Assembly (NCBI GenBank): GCA_024691475.1
Contig: JAILNP010000044.1
Location: 1-32,822 of the forward strand
Source of the DNA: Denitrobacterium sp024691475
GTDB taxonomy: Bacteria > Actinomycetota > Coriobacteriia > Coriobacteriales > Eggerthellaceae
Reading direction: 5' to 3'
Length of the DNA stretch: 32,822 nt
A program made the position numbers and the translations under genes. The notes beneath the pieces were generated by a model that saw nothing but the letters and a program-made list of their open reading frames with translations, ran no database searches and was not told where the DNA came from. Shown here in pieces: positions 1 to 7,156 of the stretch (the first letter of the stretch is position 1; each line of letters starts with the position of its first letter).

Positions 1-1
1 C

Positions 2-709
2 TGGGGCATGGCCATTATGGTCATTACCCTCATCTTCCGTTTGATCCTCATGCCTCTCATGCAGAAGCAGATCAAGTCTTCCTATCAGATGCAGAAGGTT
101 CAGCCTCTCATCCAGGAAATTCAGACGAAGTACGCCGACGACCAGCCGCGTATGCAAGAGGAAATGCAGAAGCTGTACGCCGATGCTAAGTTTAATCCCC
201 TTGCCGGCTGCCTGCCTATCCTGCTTCAGATGCCTATCTTCGTGGCATTGTTCCAGGTATTGCAGGAAATGGGATCGCGTACGCAGGGTACTTCGTATCA
301 GTTCTACCACTTGGTGCCCGACCTTACGCTTTCGCCTTCCACGGCGCTTGAGCAGGGTTTCCTTACCTTCATTCCGTACGTTATTCTGCTGCTGATCTTC
401 GCTGGCGCAACGTTTGCCCCCATGGTTCTTCAGCAGCTGCACACTCCTGATAGTTCGCAGAAGAAGCAAACGCTTATCATGTCTGCCTTCATGACGGTGT
501 TCATGCTTTGGATTGGTTGGGGGTCGCCTGCAGGCGTATTGCTCTTCTGGGGCGTTTCCTCGCTGTTCGGCGTAACCCAGCAGCAAGTCGTCATGGCTCG
601 CCTTCGTAAGAACGACGAAGCGAAGGAAGCTGAAATCATCGAGACTCAGCCTGTTAAGGTTGATGTGACGCGCAAGCAAAAGAAGAAGCGTCCCACCAAG
701 TCTCGTTAA
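2..709 (+). CDS. yidC: Membrane protein insertase YidC/Oxa1, 5' end cut by window
   Basis: YidC inserts and folds inner-membrane proteins, alone or with the Sec translocon. The reading frame is open to the left edge, so the true start lies outside the window. The visible 236 codons begin inside the first helix of the conserved Oxa1-type core. They then show the cytoplasmic helical loop (rich in Q, K and M), the signature FNPLAGCLPILLQMPIFVALF, further hydrophobic helices, and a lysine/arginine-rich tail ending KKKRPTKSR that would suit ribosome contact. Position just before jag and rsmG is the classic rpmH-rnpA-yidC-jag-rsmG-parAB arrangement near the chromosome origin. Identity is very secure; only the N-terminus is missing. 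Confidence 0.96.
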   Translation, partial: WGMAIMVITLIFRLILMPLMQKQIKSSYQMQKVQPLIQEIQTKYADDQPRMQEEMQKLYADAKFNPLAGCLPILLQMPIFVALFQVLQEMGSRTQGTSYQFYHLVPDLTLSPSTALEQGFLTFIPYVILLLIFAGATFAPMVLQQLHTPDSSQKKQTLIMSAFMTVFMLWIGWGSPAGVLLFWGVSSLFGVTQQQVVMARLRKNDEAKEAEIIETQPVKVDVTRKQKKKRPTKSR

Positions 710-720
710 TTTGTTTACTG

Positions 721-746
721 CAGTCCCGTCTTTTCAGGCGGGACTG
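721..746 (+). terminator. Hairpin between yidC and jag, weak or no terminator
   Basis: Perfect 8-bp stem (CAGTCCCG at 721-728 pairing with CGGGACTG at 739-746) around a 10-nt loop. Only TTGG follows, with no T-run, so it is more likely a partial terminator or an mRNA processing/stability hairpin that tunes yidC relative to jag than a full stop. Confidence 0.45.
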
Positions 747-785
747 TTGGTATATAACCGCAAAACGCGTTTGAAGGAGTAGAAC

Positions 786-1379
786 ATGGCTGATGAAATC
801 GAGCAGGAAGCTCAGGTTGAGGTCGAAGAGGTTCTTGAGGAATCCGAAGAACAGGTAGAGGAAATCGCTGAGGAAGCTTCTGAAGATGCCGCTTCTGATG
901 ATCTCATTTCCGAAGAAGAGCTTGATCAGATTGCCGACACCGCAATTGCCGCTCTTGAGGATATCCTGAAGTACTTCAATCTTGGCGAAGTCACCATCGA
1001 CGAGTACGAAGGTGACGAAGGTGAGCTCATTCTGGATATCACCGGTGATGATTTGGCAGTGCTCATTGGTCGTCATGGCAAGACGCTCGATGCGCTCCAA
1101 TTCCTCATCTCTTCCATTACGTCGCGTCAGATTGGCTATCGCTATCCTGTCGTGGTTGACGTTGAGGGTTACAAGAATCGTCAGCGCGAGAAGCTCGAGT
1201 CGCTCGCTCATTCCGCTGCCAAGCGTGCTCTCTCGCAGGGTCGTAGCATCAAGCTTCGTCCGATGACTCCCTATGAGCGTCGTATCATCCATATGGCTCT
1301 TCGTGATAACGATCAGGTTGATACGGGATCACAGGGCGAAGGCGCTGCACGCCACGTGGTGATTACCCCAATCGACTAA
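786..1379 (+). CDS. khpB: RNA-binding protein KhpB/Jag (KH + R3H)
   Basis: A small RNA-binding protein of the Jag/KhpB (SpoIIIJ-associated) family, which in other bacteria works with KhpA in post-transcriptional control of cell elongation and division. The first ~55 residues are a strikingly acidic stretch in place of a basic Jag-N domain. A KH domain follows at about 80-130 with the GxxG-type loop IGRHGKTLDALQ. The C-terminal R3H domain carries the MTPYERRIIHMAL motif at about 159-171. The ATG has a good GAAGGAGT ribosome site about 5 nt upstream. It lies 76 bp downstream of yidC in the usual order and ends at a strong terminator. The 197-residue length is short for the family because of the missing Jag-N domain. 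Confidence 0.93.
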   Translation: MADEIEQEAQVEVEEVLEESEEQVEEIAEEASEDAASDDLISEEELDQIADTAIAALEDILKYFNLGEVTIDEYEGDEGELILDITGDDLAVLIGRHGKTLDALQFLISSITSRQIGYRYPVVVDVEGYKNRQREKLESLAHSAAKRALSQGRSIKLRPMTPYERRIIHMALRDNDQVDTGSQGEGAARHVVITPID

Positions 1380-1406
1380 GAAAATTGACCTTCTGAAATC
1401 GATTCT

Positions 1407-1438
1407 AAGGCCCCGTTTTATAACGGGGCCTTATCTTT
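1407..1438 (+). terminator. Rho-independent terminator after jag
   Basis: Perfect 11-bp stem AAGGCCCCGTT / AACGGGGCCTT (1407-1417 and 1422-1432) with a TTAT loop, followed by a short T-rich ATCTTT. It closes the yidC-jag unit. Confidence 0.85.
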
Positions 1439-1480
1439 ACCCACGGAACAACTACTGGGTGATTTATCAGGCTCTCATGA

Positions 1481-1496
1481 TGTTTCACGTGAAACA
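1481..1496. promoter_or_regulatory. parS site 1 (perfect)
   Basis: Exact TGTTTCACGTGAAACA, the near-universal bacterial parS palindrome bound by ParB. Flanking GA/TC extends it to a 20-bp palindrome. It sits 58 bp upstream of the rsmG start, in its probable promoter region. Confidence 0.95.
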
Positions 1497-1553
1497 TCTC
1501 TTTTTCCTCGCGTTGTGGCAGAATACAAGCAACGTATTTCGATAAGGGGAGCA

Positions 1554-2222
1554 ATGGAATTCACTACTGAACAGAATTCTCTTTTTGAGAAGCATCTTGA
1601 ATTCGTGATCGAAGCAAATAAGATTACTAATCTCACGCGTATCGTTTCTCCTGAGTCTGGCAGGCTGCTTCATATCGAAGATTCCCTTGCCGCAGTACCT
1701 GAAGTCCTTCAAGCTCCTGGAGGTAAAGCAGCTGATATTGGTACCGGCGGAGGGTTTCCTGGTATTCCTCTCTCTATTGCTACAGGCCGTCCCTTCGATT
1801 TGATTGATTCTGTTGGCAAGAAGACTGCTCAGCTGGATTCTATTATTGAACAGCTCGGCCTTTCCGACCGTGTTTCTACCTGGCATGGCCGTATTGAAGA
1901 CCTTGGTTCTGAACGCAAAGGTCAGTATGCGCTTGTTACCGCACGTGCTCTTGCTGCTTTGCCGGTTTTGCTTGAACTTGCGAGTCCTCTTTTGAAAATG
2001 GGCGGACAGCTTATAAGCTATAAATCTGGTACGTATCAAGATGAGCTCGAACGTGCACTCACAATTCAGAATAAGGTAGGCATGAAGTTTGTTTCCGTAA
2101 GGGAGTTCATGCTTTCTGATAATGAGACGTCACGAAGCGTCCTCGTATTTGAAAAGGCGTCGAAGCCGAAGATGAGTTTGCCACGCCGTGTTGGCTTGGC
2201 TCAGAAGAAGCCTCTTGCTTAG
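1554..2222 (+). CDS. rsmG: 16S rRNA (guanine527-N7)-methyltransferase RsmG (GidB)
   Basis: RsmG makes m7G527 in 16S rRNA from S-adenosylmethionine; loss gives low-level streptomycin resistance in other bacteria. The Rossmann methyltransferase core is clear: ADIGTGGGFPGIPLSI is the SAM-binding motif I. ITNLTRI near the start and VTARALAALPVLLELASPLL further on are family hallmarks. I chose the ATG at 1554 (MEFTTEQ) because AAGGGGAG lies directly upstream. An in-frame GTG at 1515 would add 13 residues but has no ribosome site. Length of 222 residues is normal. Synteny with jag upstream and parAB downstream supports the call. Confidence 0.94.
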   Translation: MEFTTEQNSLFEKHLEFVIEANKITNLTRIVSPESGRLLHIEDSLAAVPEVLQAPGGKAADIGTGGGFPGIPLSIATGRPFDLIDSVGKKTAQLDSIIEQLGLSDRVSTWHGRIEDLGSERKGQYALVTARALAALPVLLELASPLLKMGGQLISYKSGTYQDELERALTIQNKVGMKFVSVREFMLSDNETSRSVLVFEKASKPKMSLPRRVGLAQKKPLA

Positions 2223-2247
2223 TCGTTAGCGAGTTAATCCGATCGTC

Positions 2248-2482
2248 GCAGGTGACCCAGTTGCCCTTCGGGGCACCCGCTCCGCTGCTCGCTCGATAAT
2301 GACCCCTTTAAAGGGGCCATTATCTTTGCTCGTGCGCTCGCTGGTTCATGATTTTACAAGCGCTGCTTGAGGTTCCACCGACGATTGTCTGAAGCTATCG
2401 CTTCCTTTTCGCCAGTGGAACCTCAAGTACAGCGCGGGCTAATGGTTTTCACAGTGCCCCGAAGGGCAACTGGGTCGCCTGC
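2248..2482 (+). repeat. Compound inverted-repeat element, copy A
   Basis: A 235-bp intergenic element 25 bp after rsmG. Outer arms 2248-2276 and 2454-2482 are complementary over 29 positions with a single T/G wobble. Inside lie two hairpins. Hairpin 1 (2295-2324) is GATAATG-A-CCCCTTT with its complement. Hairpin 2 (2360-2435) has stem GCGCTG plus CTTGAGGTTCCAC, its complement, and an unpaired TA at 2428-2429. Junction sequences CCGCTCCGCTGCTCGC, GCTCGTGCGCT and GGTTCATGATTTTAC recur in copies B and C, whereas the paired arms do not share sequence. No protein is encoded. It could be a structured RNA, an unusual terminator or a small non-autonomous mobile DNA element; the family is not one I recognise. 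Confidence 0.85.
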
Positions 2483-2574
2483 TGAGCTTTTGTGTATCTT
2501 AGACGCGCACTATTGAAGCTCAGCCTTCGGTTTCGTTGATATAAACTGTGAGATAGTGTGTTGATCCTCCCTAA

Positions 2575-2590
2575 TGTTTCACGTGAAACA
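2575..2590. promoter_or_regulatory. parS site 2 (perfect)
   Basis: Exact TGTTTCACGTGAAACA. Flanking CCTAA / TTAGG extends it to a 26-bp perfect palindrome (2570-2595). Confidence 0.95.
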
Positions 2591-2633
2591 TTAGGAGCAT
2601 TCTGTTGAATGTCGTTGTAGCTGAGGGGCTCGT

Positions 2634-2694
2634 AGAATCGTTTTATTGCGTTGAGGATGCATCGTAGTCAGTTTATTGGAAATAAAACGATTCT
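2634..2694. repeat. 14-bp perfect inverted repeat in the parS region
   Basis: AGAATCGTTTTATT (2634-2647) and its exact complement AATAAAACGATTCT (2681-2694) are separated by 33 bp. The loop shows nothing recognisable and no T-run follows, so it does not look like a terminator. It might be a regulator site or part of the segregation region. Confidence 0.6.
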
Positions 2695-2790
2695 GTGGAC
2701 ACCAGTTATTACCTAAGAATTGAAATCCCATATACCATTTGATGCTTGTCATGCCGATGAATGAATTACAGATGCATAATTCAGTGAGGT

Positions 2791-2806
2791 TGTTTCACGT
2801 GAAACA
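2791..2806. promoter_or_regulatory. parS site 3 (perfect)
   Basis: Exact TGTTTCACGTGAAACA, with GT/AC flanks making a 20-bp palindrome. Confidence 0.95.
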
Positions 2807-3004
2807 ACAGGTGCTTGTTGAGTTATTCGTTGATGCTTGTCTTTGAATTGATTGCATAAACGCTTAGGCACGTGAATAACGTCAAGAATTGTTGCAACCT
2901 TTAACAGTGTCCTGCTATGTATGAAGCTACGATGTGATGGAATGACCCTGTATGTCGAGATACTGAAGTTATGACTTGCGGCATCTAAGGTTGAGTCTCA
3001 TTAC

Positions 3005-3020
3005 TGTTTCACGGGTAACA
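3005..3020. promoter_or_regulatory. Degenerate parS-like site
   Basis: TGTTTCACGGGTAACA differs from parS at two positions in the right half. It lies among perfect sites and may be a decayed or weak ParB site. Confidence 0.45.
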
Positions 3021-3216
3021 TGCTTAGCATGAACCAGATCAAAGCAGTGCGCGATATTATTCATTCGACTAGTTGCTTTGCAAAGCACGTGTCTTAATAA
3101 TTAATGAAGGAATTCAGTATCGTTCATTCCTTCGATGCTTTAGCTAAATGCTGCGTTCATCCCTGATCTTTCGCATTATGTTTCCACTTGAAATAGACGG
3201 CGGATAAGAGACGAAT

Positions 3217-3232
3217 TGTTTCACGTGAAACA
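3217..3232. promoter_or_regulatory. parS site 4 (perfect)
   Basis: Exact TGTTTCACGTGAAACA, with AT/AT flanks giving a 20-bp palindrome. Confidence 0.95.
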
Positions 3233-3455
3233 ATGAAACAAGTGGCTTGTATTGTTTAAACAGACCTTTGTTGGCTTATTACTTTACTGTTGCCGTATAT
3301 ATTTAGATAGTAACCCAGGTAATTGAATTGATGTTTTAGCTGATCTGAAATGGTTGAGGACCATAATCTTCTCGAGCGTGCTAAATCATTCTGCATCGAT
3401 CAATAAAGCGGTTAGAGCATTTGTATATAGTCAATTTCTCAAAGATTCAGCTTGG

Positions 3456-3471
3456 TGTTTCACGTGAAACA
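3456..3471. promoter_or_regulatory. parS site 5 within a 38-bp perfect palindrome
   Basis: Exact TGTTTCACGTGAAACA at the centre of a 38-bp perfect palindrome (3445-3482); the outer arms are ATTCAGCTTGG and its complement. This is much longer than the ParB footprint needs and could extrude as a cruciform. Confidence 0.95.
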
Positions 3472-3589
3472 CCAAGCTGAATGGGATCAGGTGGAAAGCG
3501 TGTCCTTGCAAATGATCGAACTCGGAGATGCCATCGAAGGTACTGACCTCACCATCGCTTGAATGATCTCAATCCCTTCCTCTGTAAAC

Positions 3590-3605
3590 CGTTTCACGTG
3601 AAACA
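3590..3605. promoter_or_regulatory. parS site 6 (15/16)
   Basis: CGTTTCACGTGAAACA, one mismatch at the first base. Outer AAC / GTT continue the symmetry around the mismatch. Confidence 0.85.
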
Positions 3606-3663
3606 GTTGATTGCCCAGCACGTACGCCTACAAATCTATGCACATCGAAAGAAAGAAAAGGAA

Positions 3664-3679
3664 AGTTTCACGTGAAACA
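3664..3679. promoter_or_regulatory. parS site 7 (15/16), on the parA promoter
   Basis: AGTTTCACGTGAAACA, one mismatch at the first base. It ends 12 bp before the parA -10 box, so it covers where the -35 contact should be. ParB bound here could repress its own operon. Confidence 0.85.
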
Positions 3680-3691
3680 ATCAATCGTGAG

Positions 3692-3697
3692 TATAAT
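3692..3697 (+). promoter_or_regulatory. Predicted parAB promoter -10 box
   Basis: Consensus TATAAT 31 bp before the parA start, with an upstream TGAG resembling an extended -10. The -35 region falls inside parS site 7 and has no good match to TTGACA. Confidence 0.6.
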
Positions 3698-3727
3698 CAG
3701 TTGCAACCGATAAGAAAGGGGGTCCTC

Positions 3728-4708
3728 GTGGGACTATTTGATAGTTTTAAGCGCGAAAAAAAGCCGCTAGATACTGTCGAAGAACCGAAGAATGACCATG
3801 AAGAAGATGTTCCTGCAGTAGAGGAGCCAGAACCGGCGGAAACCGAAGAAACTACTCCGGTTGAAGAAGAATTCACCGAAGAAGTCATCGAGATGAAGCC
3901 GATTAAGACCATGGATCAGAAAAAACGTGTAACCCATGTTATCGGTGAAACGAAGATTATGGCTATCATCAACCAGAAAGGCGGCGTTGGTAAGTCCACT
4001 ACGGCAGTAAATCTATCTGCTGCGCTTGGTGAACTCAATAAGGCCGTTTTGCTGGTGGATTTGGATCCCCAGGGCAACGCAACGAGTGGTCTTGGCGTCG
4101 ATAAGAGCCAGATTGCTCATGATGTCTATGACGTGCTGCTGGATGATGTATCCGTTATGGACGCTATCGTTCCTGACGTGAGTGAGGGCCTTGACCTTCT
4201 CCCCGCAACCATCAATCTTGCTGGTGCGGAAGTAGAGCTCGTAAATGAGATGGCTCGCGAGAATCGTCTAAAGAATGCCATTGGTGCTCTTCGTGGTAAG
4301 TACGATTATATCTTCATCGATTGCCCGCCTTCCCTAGGCTTGCTTACGATTAATGCTCTTGTCGCATCCGATAAGCTACTCATCCCTATTCAGTGCGAGT
4401 TCTACGCACTCGAGGGTGTGACAAAACTTCTTGATTCGATGAAACGTGTCAAAGGCATGCTCAATCCGAGCCTTGATATCTTCGGTGTCGTACTCACTAT
4501 GTACGATGGTCGTACGACGCTTGCCCGTGAAGTCGCGAACGAAGTGCGTCGTTTCTTCGGCAAGGTTGTTTTCGGCACAATGATTCCCCGTACCGTTAAA
4601 CTCTCCGAGGCACCTAGCTATGGTCAGCCTATTACCGAATATGATCCCAAGGGTAAAGGTGCCGAGGCTTATATAAACATGGCAAAGGAAGTGATTTCCC
4701 GTGGCTAA
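3728..4708 (+). CDS. parA: Chromosome partitioning ATPase ParA (Soj)
   Basis: ParA is a DNA-binding Walker ATPase that, with ParB-parS, segregates the chromosome origin. The deviant Walker A motif NQKGGVGKST lies at residues 82-91, followed by LVDLDPQGNATSG and FIDCPPSLGLLTINAL. I place the start at GTG 3728 (GLFDSFKREKK) because AAGGGGG is just upstream. The frame is open back to 3611, but that extension would translate parS site 7 and has no ribosome site. The protein then has 326 residues with an unusual ~75-residue acidic, P/E-rich N-terminal extension before the ATPase domain. Its last 8 nt overlap parB, implying coupled translation. Confidence 0.95.
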   Translation: MGLFDSFKREKKPLDTVEEPKNDHEEDVPAVEEPEPAETEETTPVEEEFTEEVIEMKPIKTMDQKKRVTHVIGETKIMAIINQKGGVGKSTTAVNLSAALGELNKAVLLVDLDPQGNATSGLGVDKSQIAHDVYDVLLDDVSVMDAIVPDVSEGLDLLPATINLAGAEVELVNEMARENRLKNAIGALRGKYDYIFIDCPPSLGLLTINALVASDKLLIPIQCEFYALEGVTKLLDSMKRVKGMLNPSLDIFGVVLTMYDGRTTLAREVANEVRRFFGKVVFGTMIPRTVKLSEAPSYGQPITEYDPKGKGAEAYINMAKEVISRG

Positions 4709-5918
4709 CCAGCGTCGTGGTCTCGGCCGTGGTCTAAATTCCCTGCTTGGTGAAAGCATGGGTGAGGTTGGATACACGCAACCTCAGAAGAAAGAGGAAA
4801 AGCCCCAACCTGCTCCCGAGCCGAAGCCGGAGCCCAAGGTTGAAAAGAAGCCCGAACCCGCTCCTGCGGAGCATAAGGTAAAGGCAACGTTGACTGCTGA
4901 AGTGACTGAGCAGGCAGCCCATAGTGCCACCATTAAGGAGCGTCCAGCAAATCCGCAGGTTTCGAAGCCTCAACCCCCGCGTCGCAAGGTCGACGAGTAT
5001 ACGAACAAGGCCATTATGGAAGGCGATGTTGCCAAGCCGAAGCCGTATATCGAAGAGCCCGATCACGCTGAAATCAAGGGTGTTGTGGTTCGCGAGCCTC
5101 GTAAGCCCGTTGAAGAGAAGAAGCAAACTGGGGACATCGAAGTTCCCCTCGCTTCTGTTCAGCCTAATCCCGACCAGCCGCGTACGAATTTCAACAAGGT
5201 TGAGATTGAGGAGCTGGCGCAGTCTATCAAGCGTGAGGGCCTTCTGCAGCCTATCTTGGTGCGTAAGTACAACAACGGCTATCAGATTATCGCCGGCGAG
5301 CGTCGTTGGCAGGCTTGCAAATCCCTCGGCATGAAAGAAATTCCCATCCGCATCAAGGATGTTGCCGACGATAAGGCTCTGGAACTTGCACTGATTGAGA
5401 ACATTCAGCGTTCCGACCTGAATCCCATCGAAGAAGCTTACGGCTACAAGCGTCTTATGGAACGTAAGAACATGACGCAGTCCGACGTGGCCCAGGCCGT
5501 TTCCAAGGGTCGTTCTACCATCGCGAATGCACTGCGTTTGTTGGAACTTCCGGAAGATGCTCAGCAGCTGCTGTTCGAAGAGAAGATTACCGCTGGCCAC
5601 GCGCGCGCAATTCTCTCCGTTCCCACGAAGGAAGGTCGTCAGAAGCTTACCAATAAGCTGCGTGACGAAAAGCTTTCGGTGCGCGAGACGGAAGCGCTTG
5701 CTCGTCTGTATGCGGGTCAGGCTCAGAACAACCCGCAGGCTGCGAAGCGCGTTCCCACGCCTGCTTCCTTCAAGAAGGCTGCGCGCGGTCTTCGCGAGCG
5801 TCTGCACACGAATGTTCGCATCAAGACGGTTCGCGGTAAGAACAAGATTGAAATTGAGTTCAAAGACGAAGATGAACTTCAGGCTTTGTTTAGTCAGATC
5901 ATGCGTGACGATCTGTAA
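4701..5918 (+). CDS. parB: Chromosome partitioning protein ParB (Spo0J)
   Basis: ParB loads at parS, slides and spreads as a CTP-dependent clamp, and stimulates ParA. The N-terminal ParA-contact box RRGLGRGLNSLLGE is at residues 5-18. A low-complexity linker rich in P, K and E (about 20-145) follows, far longer than usual. Next come the ParB/CTPase core from about 147 (SVQPNPDQPRTNF, then GERRWQA at 199-205), the helix-turn-helix parS-binding region around 255-285, and a C-terminal dimerisation part. The protein has 405 residues against the usual 280-300, the excess being the linker. The GTG start at 4701 overlaps the parA stop. The many parS palindromes just upstream are its targets. Confidence 0.96.
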   Translation: MANQRRGLGRGLNSLLGESMGEVGYTQPQKKEEKPQPAPEPKPEPKVEKKPEPAPAEHKVKATLTAEVTEQAAHSATIKERPANPQVSKPQPPRRKVDEYTNKAIMEGDVAKPKPYIEEPDHAEIKGVVVREPRKPVEEKKQTGDIEVPLASVQPNPDQPRTNFNKVEIEELAQSIKREGLLQPILVRKYNNGYQIIAGERRWQACKSLGMKEIPIRIKDVADDKALELALIENIQRSDLNPIEEAYGYKRLMERKNMTQSDVAQAVSKGRSTIANALRLLELPEDAQQLLFEEKITAGHARAILSVPTKEGRQKLTNKLRDEKLSVRETEALARLYAGQAQNNPQAAKRVPTPASFKKAARGLRERLHTNVRIKTVRGKNKIEIEFKDEDELQALFSQIMRDDL

Positions 5919-5943
5919 ATTATCGAAAAAAGCCTAAAAAATT

Positions 5944-5975
5944 GACCCCCTGAGAGCCTTTCTCAGGGGGTCTTT
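5944..5975 (+). terminator. Terminator after parB, also facing rlmN
   Basis: Perfect 12-bp stem GACCCCCTGAGA / TCTCAGGGGGTC (5944-5955 and 5961-5972), GCCTT loop, followed by TTTTG. An A-run lies upstream at 5926-5942, so it can act in both directions for the convergent genes. Confidence 0.9.
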
Positions 5976-5992
5976 TGATTGAAAATGGGTGC

Positions 5993-7039
5993 TTATCCCA
6001 GTCTGTTCTTAAGTTGGCCGCAGGCGCCGTCTATGTCGCTTCCTCGCGAATCGCGTATGCTTACGCGAATATGAGCATCTTCGAGCTCACGCATCCATTG
6101 AATAAGGGTCGATTTTGACGTTGCCTTGAAGGGGCTTCCCTCAACATCGTTCATGGGAAGCAAGTTAACATGAACATGCAATCCCTTGCAGTAATCAATG
6201 AGCGCGTGGATGTGTGCGCTGTCATCGTTCTTGCCTTCGATGAGCAAGTACTCGAGGCTTATGCGCCTACCCGCATGTTCGTAGTAATCTTTGAGCGCAT
6301 CCTTGAGTTTGGGAAGCGGGGTGCTCGCGCAGCGAGGCATGAGTTCGTCCCTCGTGGATTGGTTGGCGGAATGAAGCGAGAGGGCAAGTGTGTACTGTTC
6401 CGGTTCTGCGCCAAATGCCCGAATGCCCTTCACGATGCCACACGTGGACACGGTAATATGGCGCGCGCCAATGGCAAGGCCATCGGGGTGGTTTAGTATT
6501 TTCAGCGCTGCGATTACGTTGTCGTAGTTTAGAAATGGTTCGCCCTGACCCATGGCTACGGCGTTGGTAATGCGCATGCCGAAATCGCGGCTTACGGCCA
6601 GCAACTGCTGTGCCATTTCGCCAGGCAGGAGATTACGCGTGAAGCCTTCAGTACCAGTGGCGCAAAATGCACAGGCCATCGAACAGCCAACCTGCGTCGA
6701 AAAGCAGACCGAAAGCCTACGGGGGTCACCTGAGGCATTGTCGTCACGCGAGGGGATGCCAACAGTTTCAACCAGGTTCCCGTCGGCAAGCTTTAGCAAA
6801 TACTTGCGGGAGCCATCTTTCGACACGCGTTTGTCGACGACTTCGGGAATGTGCAGGGGAGCCTCTTCGGCGAGTTGCGCGCGCATGGCGGCGGGCAGGT
6901 TGCTCATTTCGTCGTATGACGTGGCACCTTTGCCATAAATCCATTGGAAGAGTTGCTTGGCGCGAAAGCGCGGTTGCCCCAGGCTCTTTACGAGTCCTTC
7001 GAATTCGTTGGGGGCGTATGTTTCTATTGCTGTGGTCAT
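5993..7039 (-). CDS. rlmN: Dual-specificity 23S rRNA/tRNA (adenine-C2)-methyltransferase RlmN
   Basis: RlmN is a radical-SAM enzyme that methylates C2 of A2503 in 23S rRNA and A37 in some tRNAs. The cluster motif CSMACAFC (CxxxCxxC) is present. So are the family segments PRFRAKQLFQWIY near the N-terminus, MGQGEPFLNYDNV in the middle, and a C-terminal DIDGACGQL that supplies the second catalytic cysteine. I place the start at 7039: it gives 348 residues, the normal size, and an N-terminus of MTTAIETYAPNEFEGL. The frame stays open far upstream across ddl, but that part is only an antisense shadow. There is no ribosome site; a perfect -10 box ends 7 nt before the ATG, so the mRNA is probably leaderless. 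Confidence 0.95.
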   Translation of the reverse strand: MTTAIETYAPNEFEGLVKSLGQPRFRAKQLFQWIYGKGATSYDEMSNLPAAMRAQLAEEAPLHIPEVVDKRVSKDGSRKYLLKLADGNLVETVGIPSRDDNASGDPRRLSVCFSTQVGCSMACAFCATGTEGFTRNLLPGEMAQQLLAVSRDFGMRITNAVAMGQGEPFLNYDNVIAALKILNHPDGLAIGARHITVSTCGIVKGIRAFGAEPEQYTLALSLHSANQSTRDELMPRCASTPLPKLKDALKDYYEHAGRRISLEYLLIEGKNDDSAHIHALIDYCKGLHVHVNLLPMNDVEGSPFKATSKSTLIQWMRELEDAHIRVSIRDSRGSDIDGACGQLKNRLG

Positions 7040-7046
7040 GCTGGGT

Positions 7047-7052
7047 ATTATA
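7047..7052 (-). promoter_or_regulatory. rlmN promoter -10 box, predicted leaderless
   Basis: Perfect TATAAT on the minus strand, followed by ACCCAGC and then the rlmN ATG. The expected transcription start coincides with the A of the start codon. No clear -35 was seen. Confidence 0.65.
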
Positions 7053-7071
7053 CGGAATGGCAAAGTCGCTT

Positions 7072-7080
7072 TGGTATACT
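7072..7080 (+). promoter_or_regulatory. ddl promoter, extended -10
   Basis: TGGTATACT, a TGn-extended -10 element about 75 bp upstream of ddl and only 20 bp from the divergent rlmN -10 box, so the two polymerases would compete for the same DNA. Confidence 0.55.
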
Positions 7081-7156
7081 CTTCGCGAATTACAGAGCGC
7101 GCGAGACCTACGCGCTTCGGGATATCAATCAATCCAAATTGTCTAAAGAAGGGTAT

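Larger units (their letters stand above)
2483..3727. other. Gene-free AT-richer parS region between rsmG and parA
   Basis: About 1.2 kb without any convincing coding region on either strand, visibly AT-richer than its surroundings. It holds four perfect parS palindromes, two 15/16 sites and a degenerate one, plus a 14-bp inverted repeat (2634-2694). Only one isolated 8/9 DnaA-box-like string (complement of TTATTCACG, 2871-2879) was found, so I do not call oriC. Its role is most likely a ParB-loading centromere close to the origin. Confidence 0.8.

Noticed and set aside
2871..2879. DnaA-box-like string and possible oriC
   Set aside because: Only one 8/9 match is present, with no cluster of boxes, no adjacent dnaA and no clear unwinding element in the window.
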